Origin: Venturia oleaginea
Lineage: Eukaryota > Ascomycota > Dothideomycetes > Venturiales > Venturiaceae
Length of the DNA stretch: 64,000 nucleotides
Reading direction: 5' to 3'
Assembly: GCA_013176395.1 (NCBI GenBank)
Contig: JABMLP010000021.1
Coordinates: 372,001-436,000 of the forward strand
Of the stretch, positions 58,421 through 64,000 are shown in pieces. Position 1 is the first letter of the stretch. Every line of letters begins with the position of its first letter. Both the position numbers and the translations under genes were made by a program. The notes beneath the pieces were generated by a model. That model was not told the origin of the DNA and searched no databases. It worked only from the letters and a program-made list of their open reading frames with translations.

Positions 58421-61400
58421 ATGCCGCAAGATTCAAAGGGCAGGGCCAGTTCTGGGGGAAAAGGCCTATTGGGATTCTTCAATAAACCAGACAAGGACAG
58501 ATCGAACCAGAACGATTACCCGAGCGACCTCCCATACCGCCGAAACGACTCCGGGTCATCTTCGTCGCGACATTCACAAAAGAACTCCCAGGAACGGTCG
58601 ATATTAGTGGGAGGAGATGGCGCTGGAAATGGCATGAATGCTGGTCTCATCACCACAATCCCGTATGACAGTGTGCATGGAGGCAATTCACCGCGAAATG
58701 TCGAATATCTACCAAAGAGCGGCGAAAGAAGAGAACCGCTGCCGCACCATTTGAACAAAGGCGGTGGCGATCTCCACCAGTATCCCACTGCTCAAGCGAC
58801 CACGCCTACGCGAAATATGGGGCCCCCACAACCACCGCCGCATTCTTCGGGGACGTCAGGAGGGGGACATGGGCAAGAGAGGGAAGGATACGCTCGATCG
58901 CAGCACAGCCATAGGGGAAGCACGAGCACGATAATAGGGTTCAACGAAATGGCACAGGCAGGATATCCTGAGAGAACGAATGCAACGCGGCAGTCGTCAG
59001 ATCAAGCTTCAGTATACTCCTTTGATTCTGCGCGATCCAAGGATCGTGAACGAGAACGGAACTATGCCCCGAGTTCATACTCAAGAGATGGTGATCAAAC
59101 CGGGTACAATGGCTGGTCTCCCTCGCCTTCGCAAAATACACTCCGTCAAAACCAGACTTACTCCATGATGTCAACGAACGGATCCGCATCCTCCTTTGGT
59201 CTCCAAGGGTTCAGCCAGCAACGACCCTCGGACCATGAAGTCGAATCGCAGTTTCTTGAACTGATGGTGAAGCGAGGGTGGAAGAGCTTACCGGAGGGCG
59301 CCAGACGTCAGATGGAAGCCTACCCTATCCAGAAGAAGTGGACACTCGTGAGCCAGGACAAGCTTGCCGAGGCATCTGGCGAGGCAAAGAGGAGACACCA
59401 AAGTCGATATGGCCCAGAGTCTTCCCAAGGTAGCATACTGGACCGAGCGCATGTGGAAAACAGTCCTGAATGGTATGTGCGCAAGATTATGGACAATTCG
59501 ATCAATGCACAGCAACTGGGGAGTTTGAGTGTGAGCCTGCGGACACAACCAATTCAATGGGTGAAGTCGTTCGTGGAAGCCCAGGGTCAAATTGCTCTTA
59601 CAAATGTACTTGGGAAGATCAACAGAAGGCAAATGGGGCGAGGCGCTTCGTCCACTGGACCAGCACAGGATAAAGACTTTGATCGTGAATATGATATCGT
59701 CAAGTGTCTCAAAGCTTTGATGAACAACAAATATGGCGCCGACAATGCTCTTCAACATCCACAAATTATCACGGCCTTGGCTGGGTCGTTAGTTTCGCAC
59801 CGGCTCAACACAAGAAAACTGGTCAGCGAAGTGCTGACCTTTTTGTGCCACTGGGCGGATGGACAGGGCCATCTCAAAGTCATCCAGTCTCTGGATCAGC
59901 TCAAAACGCAGCAAGGCGAGACTGGACGATTTGACCACTGGATGAGATGGATTGAGATCACCATCGATGGACGAGGAAAGATGGGAAGTTTGGTTGGTGC
60001 TAGCGATGAGTATCGGAGTGGAGGAATTGGTGTTGAGAATTTACTGATGGAATACGCGGTGGCCTCGTTACTGCTCATCAATATGATCGTGGATACACCG
60101 GAACGAGATTTGCAATTGCGATGTCATCTGCGAGCACAACTTACAGCATGTGGTATCAAGCGGATATTGACGAAGATGGAGTCGTTTCAATACGATGTCA
60201 TCGACAAGCAGATCGAGCGATACAGGACGAATGAGTCTATCGACTATGAGGATCTCCTGGAACGGGAGAACAGTAGCATGGTGGACAGTGTGGAAAGCGA
60301 GGGCAAAGATTTGAACGATCCGGCTCAGATCGCAGAAGCCATTCAGTCCAAGCTGCTGAATACCAAAGCCAACGACTACTTTGTGTCTTTGATGCAACAT
60401 CTGCTTCTGTTGCGGGACAATGAAGCAGAGGATCGATTAAGGACTTTCCAGCTCGTGGACGCCATGATGAGTTACGTTGTGATGGATCGAAGGTTACCGG
60501 ATATGGACCTCAAACAGAGTCTCAATTTCACTGTGCAAAGTCTACTCGACAAGCTATACACGGACTCTGAAGCACGCCAAGCTCGTGACGATGCTGTTGC
60601 GGCACGGCAGATTGCAGATGCTGCAATGGCTGAGCGTGATGAGGTGCAAGCACAAGTTCAGCTCGGAGCTGATGGGCTTGTTGCTCAACTGCAGAAAAAA
60701 TTGGCTGAGCGTGACGAGGTCGTTGCTATCCAGTCAAGGCAAATCGACGCCCTCAAAGCTGAAGTTTCCGAACTGGGACGACTTCGTGCGCAAGAAGCAC
60801 AGCGAAATGAGCTGGAAACTAGAGAGCTGTACCTCATGCTTCGTGATGTGCAAGAGTCCGCCGCTGCCTCAGCCCAGAAATCCGGTACGACTGTTATTGA
60901 CCCAACACAAGCTCAAGGTATTCTAGACAGGCAAAGACTCATGGAGAGACTGGAGACGCAACTTGAACGTGCAAAGACACAGGCTAAACTCGAAGGCAAA
61001 GCTTTCCAAATCACACCGTCTGACAAGCTCCGTGAACTCCGGGAGAAGATGGACGGCGACATTGGAGCCACCGAAGAAGAACTTGCTAAATATAATGCTA
61101 GTCTTGAAGCGTTTGACTTGGGTGCAATGGCTTCATCGCGCACTGGACTTGGAGGTGGACGAAGGATACCTCGCAAGGCACTGCCTGGTAAGCGGCCTGG
61201 CGGAATCCAAGTGGAAGAATCCGACGATGAAGATGGCGGAGATGGATTCAAGAGACCTGTACTCGTCGACATCACTCGTCCGAAGATGCCTAAGACTCAA
61301 GCAGTGGACATGTTTGGTGAAATGGCCTCGAAAGTCAAGAAATATGTGGACAGTGATGATGAAAGCGCTGGCGACGGGGCTACTACCGGCACAACACATC

Positions 61401-63906
61401 CAAGTCTAGAATCCGATTCACCTCGGACGCCTGTCGATGAGAAGTTCTCAGGTCCTGGCAAGTCACCCCAGAAACAGGCAGGCACTGCCTTGCCTGGCTT
61501 CGGAAAAAATGCACCACCTCCCCCTCCGCCCATGCCTGGTTTCGGTCACGATGGGCCCCCAGCTCCTCCACCGCTGCCAGGCTTCGGCTCTGCACCACCG
61601 CCTCCTCCCCCTGGGATGCCTGGATTCGGATCTAGTGCAAGTGCACCTCCTCCACCGCCTCCAGGTGCTGGATCTGGCATTCCGGGCTTTGGCTCAGGCG
61701 GTCCACCACCGCCGCCTCCTCCTGGAATGCCCGGAATGCCTGGCGCTAAAGGACTGCCCCCGCCTCCCCCGCCACCTATGCCAGGTATGCCAGGTATGAA
61801 ACGTGGGCCAGGCTTTTTGAACCGTGGTCCTGGGATGGAGTCTGGGGCTTCAGCGCCTGCTCTTGGCTTCAAGCGACCTAGCAAGAAGATGAAGGCTCTG
61901 CATTGGGAGAAGGTCGACACACCGGGTTCCACCATTTGGGGCCAGACAACCCTTTCTCTTGAAGAGCGCGAAGCCATGTACCAAGAGTTGTCTCGGAAGG
62001 GTATTCTTGACGAAGTCGAGAAGCTATTTTTAGCAAAGGAAATCAAAGCAATTGGCAAAGCTGCCGGCAGGAAGCCAGAGAAGAAACAACTCATCTCAGG
62101 CGACTTACAGAAACAGATTGAAATTTCTCTCAAGAGGTACCAGTCTCAATCTGTAAATGACGTTGTGCGAATGATCCTTCAGTGCGGCAAGGAGGTATTA
62201 GACCACGAATCTGTCATGGACTTCTTGAAGCACGAGAATATGTGCAATGTTCCGGACAATGTTGCGAAACTTATGGTGCCGTACAGCAAGGACTGGACTG
62301 GTCCCCGAGATGCGAAGCGGGAACTGGATCCTGAGGAACTGACGAGGGAGGACCAGCTTTATCTTTACACTGCCTTTGAGCTCCGCCACTACTGGAGGCA
62401 GAGGATGCGGGCTCTTGTCCTCACGAGGAAATTTGAACCCGAGTACGACGAGATTTCGGTCAAGCTGAAGGAGGTTGTGAATGTTTCAAATTCCATCACC
62501 GAGTCCGCTAGTCTGCTGAACGTTATGTCTTTCATTCTGCGAATTGGAAATTTCATGAACGAGACAAATAAGCAGGCGCAGGGTTTCAAGATTTCCTCTC
62601 TTGGACGGCTGAGTGTCGTCAAGGATGCGACCAATGAAGGCACTCTTCAAGATTTCGTCGAAAGGACCTGTCGACACAAATTCCCTGGTTGGGAAGACTT
62701 CATCCAGGACATTGCTGGAGTTGTTGCTGCGCAAAAGCTCAATGTTGATATGCTCAAACAGGAGGCAACCGCGTACATCAACAACATCAAGAATGTGCAG
62801 ATGTCGCTTGATTCTGGAACTCTTTCGAATACCAGCTTGTTCCATCCTGACGATCGCGTGGTCGTTGTTGTGCAAAGAAGTATGAAAGAGGCTAGATTGA
62901 AGGCAGAACATATGCAGCTCTTGCTGGACGACATGGACAACACATACAACGCTATTATGGATTTCTTTGGTGAGGATCACAAGGATGAGAATGCTCGACG
63001 CGTGTTCTTCAAGCAGCTGGCCGATTTCGTTGGCGAGTGGAAGGTTTGTTACACCATTCTATTTTCTTGGAAAAATTGATACTGATTCATGTGCTACAGA
63101 AATCCAAAGAGAAGAACTTGCTACTCGAGGAGACACGCCGACGTAACGAAGTATCGATGAAACGCAAACAAGCTGCTCTACCCACCGCCTCCACTACATC
63201 TCTCGACGCCTCAGCTGGCCCACCTTCACCCGCCGGCACAGGCGCCATGGACGATCTGCTCGCCAAATTACGAGCTGCAAAACCGGAAGCAAGAGATCAA
63301 CGCGACAGACGCAGAAGAGCGCGACTAAAGGACAAGTATCAAGATCGCGTCGCCTCTGGTCAAAAAATGCCCGAACTCGACGAACTGATCAAACCTCGGT
63401 CTGATGTTGCCGACGGTCTTCTATCACCTGTACGCAGTGAAGGTGGGCAATCTTCTGTTAGCAATGATAGTAATGCACCTACTGTTCCTACAGGAGAGGA
63501 TGATGAGGATGTTGCTGATCGTGCCGAAAAGCTTTTGCAGGGGCTTGGTGGTGACGATGAGGGGGAGGAGAACCTTATTCCTGTGCCGAAGGAGAGTATT
63601 CGCATGAGTAGGAGGAGGAAAGAAGGGGCTGAGGATGAGAGAAGTAAGAGGAGGAGGAGGAGACAGTTGGCGCTTAGTGCCAGTGAGGCTAGTCTTGAGA
63701 ACCAGCATAGTCCTTCCCTTGATCGGGGATCGGCGATGAGTTCTGAGGGTGGAGAAATAAATGGAAATGGAGAGGAAGATGAAGAAGGTGGGGAGACGCC
63801 GAAGGCGAATGGGGGGCTTGTTATTGTCAGTCCGCCCAGTCCGGATCTGATGCATGCTACGCCTAGTAAAGTCAACGGTGGGATTTTGACGCCGCCGGGG
63901 GATTGA
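58421..63906 (+). CDS. Diaphanous-related formin (Bni1 / SepA)
   Basis: This formin nucleates and elongates unbranched actin filaments at hyphal tips and septa and is controlled by Rho-type GTPases. Exon 1 (58421-63043) and exon 2 (63100-63906) are joined across a 56-nt intron, giving 1809 residues. In order: a disordered Ser/Gln-rich start to about residue 270; the GTPase-binding/FH3 region (QFLELMVKRGWKSLP ... VKCLKALMNNKYG ... LLLINMIVDTPERDL) to about 700; a coiled coil near 715-890; an FH1 region near 1030-1125 with about six proline tracts separated by PGFG/PGMPG modules, where profilin-actin binds; FH2 near 1150-1540 (KMKALHWEKVDTPGSTIWG, LRIGNFMNETNKQAQGFKIS); and the autoinhibitory DAD near 1590 (GAMDDLLAKLRAAKPEARDQ) with a basic patch after it. 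The tail is acidic. The window continues 94 bp after the stop. Confidence 0.96.
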
Positions 63907-64000
63907 TCTGGAATTTTGGGAGATGGCATGAGGCTTTTGCTTTGATTTTGCATCGCACGTTTGGCATTTGGGCTGTGGGCGTTTTGCGTTGTGGCTTCTT

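Noticed and set aside
61546..62133. 195-codon minus-strand frame inside the formin gene
   Set aside because: Gly-rich shadow of the proline-coding FH1 region; the formin reading is certain here.
53715..63906. Formate dehydrogenase, membrane protein and formin as one functional cluster
   Set aside because: The genes have unrelated roles, and the spacing and orientation give no sign of a cluster.
63360..63953. 197-codon minus-strand frame at the formin 3' end
   Set aside because: Ser/Leu-rich shadow of the acidic and basic formin tail.

Overview
The window is from a filamentous ascomycete (Pezizomycotina; a leotiomycete is my tentative guess). The evidence is short spliceosomal introns (45-85 nt) with GTATGT/GTAAGT-like donors, CTAAC-like branch sites and C/TAG acceptors, A/C-rich Kozak contexts, fungus-specific families (RTA1, Mso1, RRT8-like, type B carboxylesterase, vanillyl-alcohol oxidase), and repeat DNA carrying C-to-T type nonsense changes that resemble repeat-induced point mutation (RIP).

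Layout. 0.5-5.1 kb: TRS130 (TRAPPII), then an RTA1-family membrane protein across a divergent promoter. 8.4-12.0 kb: an MFS anion:cation symporter and a GH105 unsaturated rhamnogalacturonyl hydrolase, divergently arranged, a likely pectin-fragment uptake and degradation pair. 12-16.2 kb: gene-poor, with simple repeats and a pseudogene carrying two in-frame TAG codons. 16.3-30.2 kb: dense genes: an Mso1-like Sec1-binding protein, a secreted type B carboxylesterase, GYP7 (Ypt7 GAP), a Cys-rich single-pass membrane protein, a vanillyl-alcohol-oxidase-type flavoenzyme and a RecQ helicase.

30.2-40.6 kb is a transposon island: RIP-like TpA-rich DNA, one small Cys-rich secreted protein gene, a decayed Tc1/mariner element with its ends and TA duplication, and a nearly complete Tad-like LINE (gag ORF1; endonuclease/RT/RNase H ORF2) interrupted by just two nonsense codons. 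40.8-49.8 kb: an RRT8-like membrane protein, COG1, a 3-kb interval without a convincing gene, and a seven-membrane-segment protein with a long Ser/Pro tail. 50.2-52.4 kb: two DNA transposons side by side, a pogo/Fot1 deletion derivative that keeps the DNA-binding helix-turn-helix and the zinc knuckle, and a Tc1/mariner copy with about 75-bp terminal repeats and one frameshift. 53.7-63.9 kb: NAD-dependent formate dehydrogenase, an unrecognised multi-exon membrane protein, and the Bni1/SepA formin facing it across a 155-bp promoter.

Several genes serve polarised growth and membrane traffic (TRS130, MSO1-like, GYP7, COG1, formin), but they are scattered, not clustered. I found no rRNA, tRNA, CRISPR or biosynthetic cluster. 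All exon models were built by eye from splice signals, reading frame and family resemblance. I did not find a clearly new multi-gene system. The best leads are the island secreted protein, the transposase fragment that keeps its DNA-binding domain, the 7TM protein, and the transporter/GH105 pair with a palindromic promoter site.
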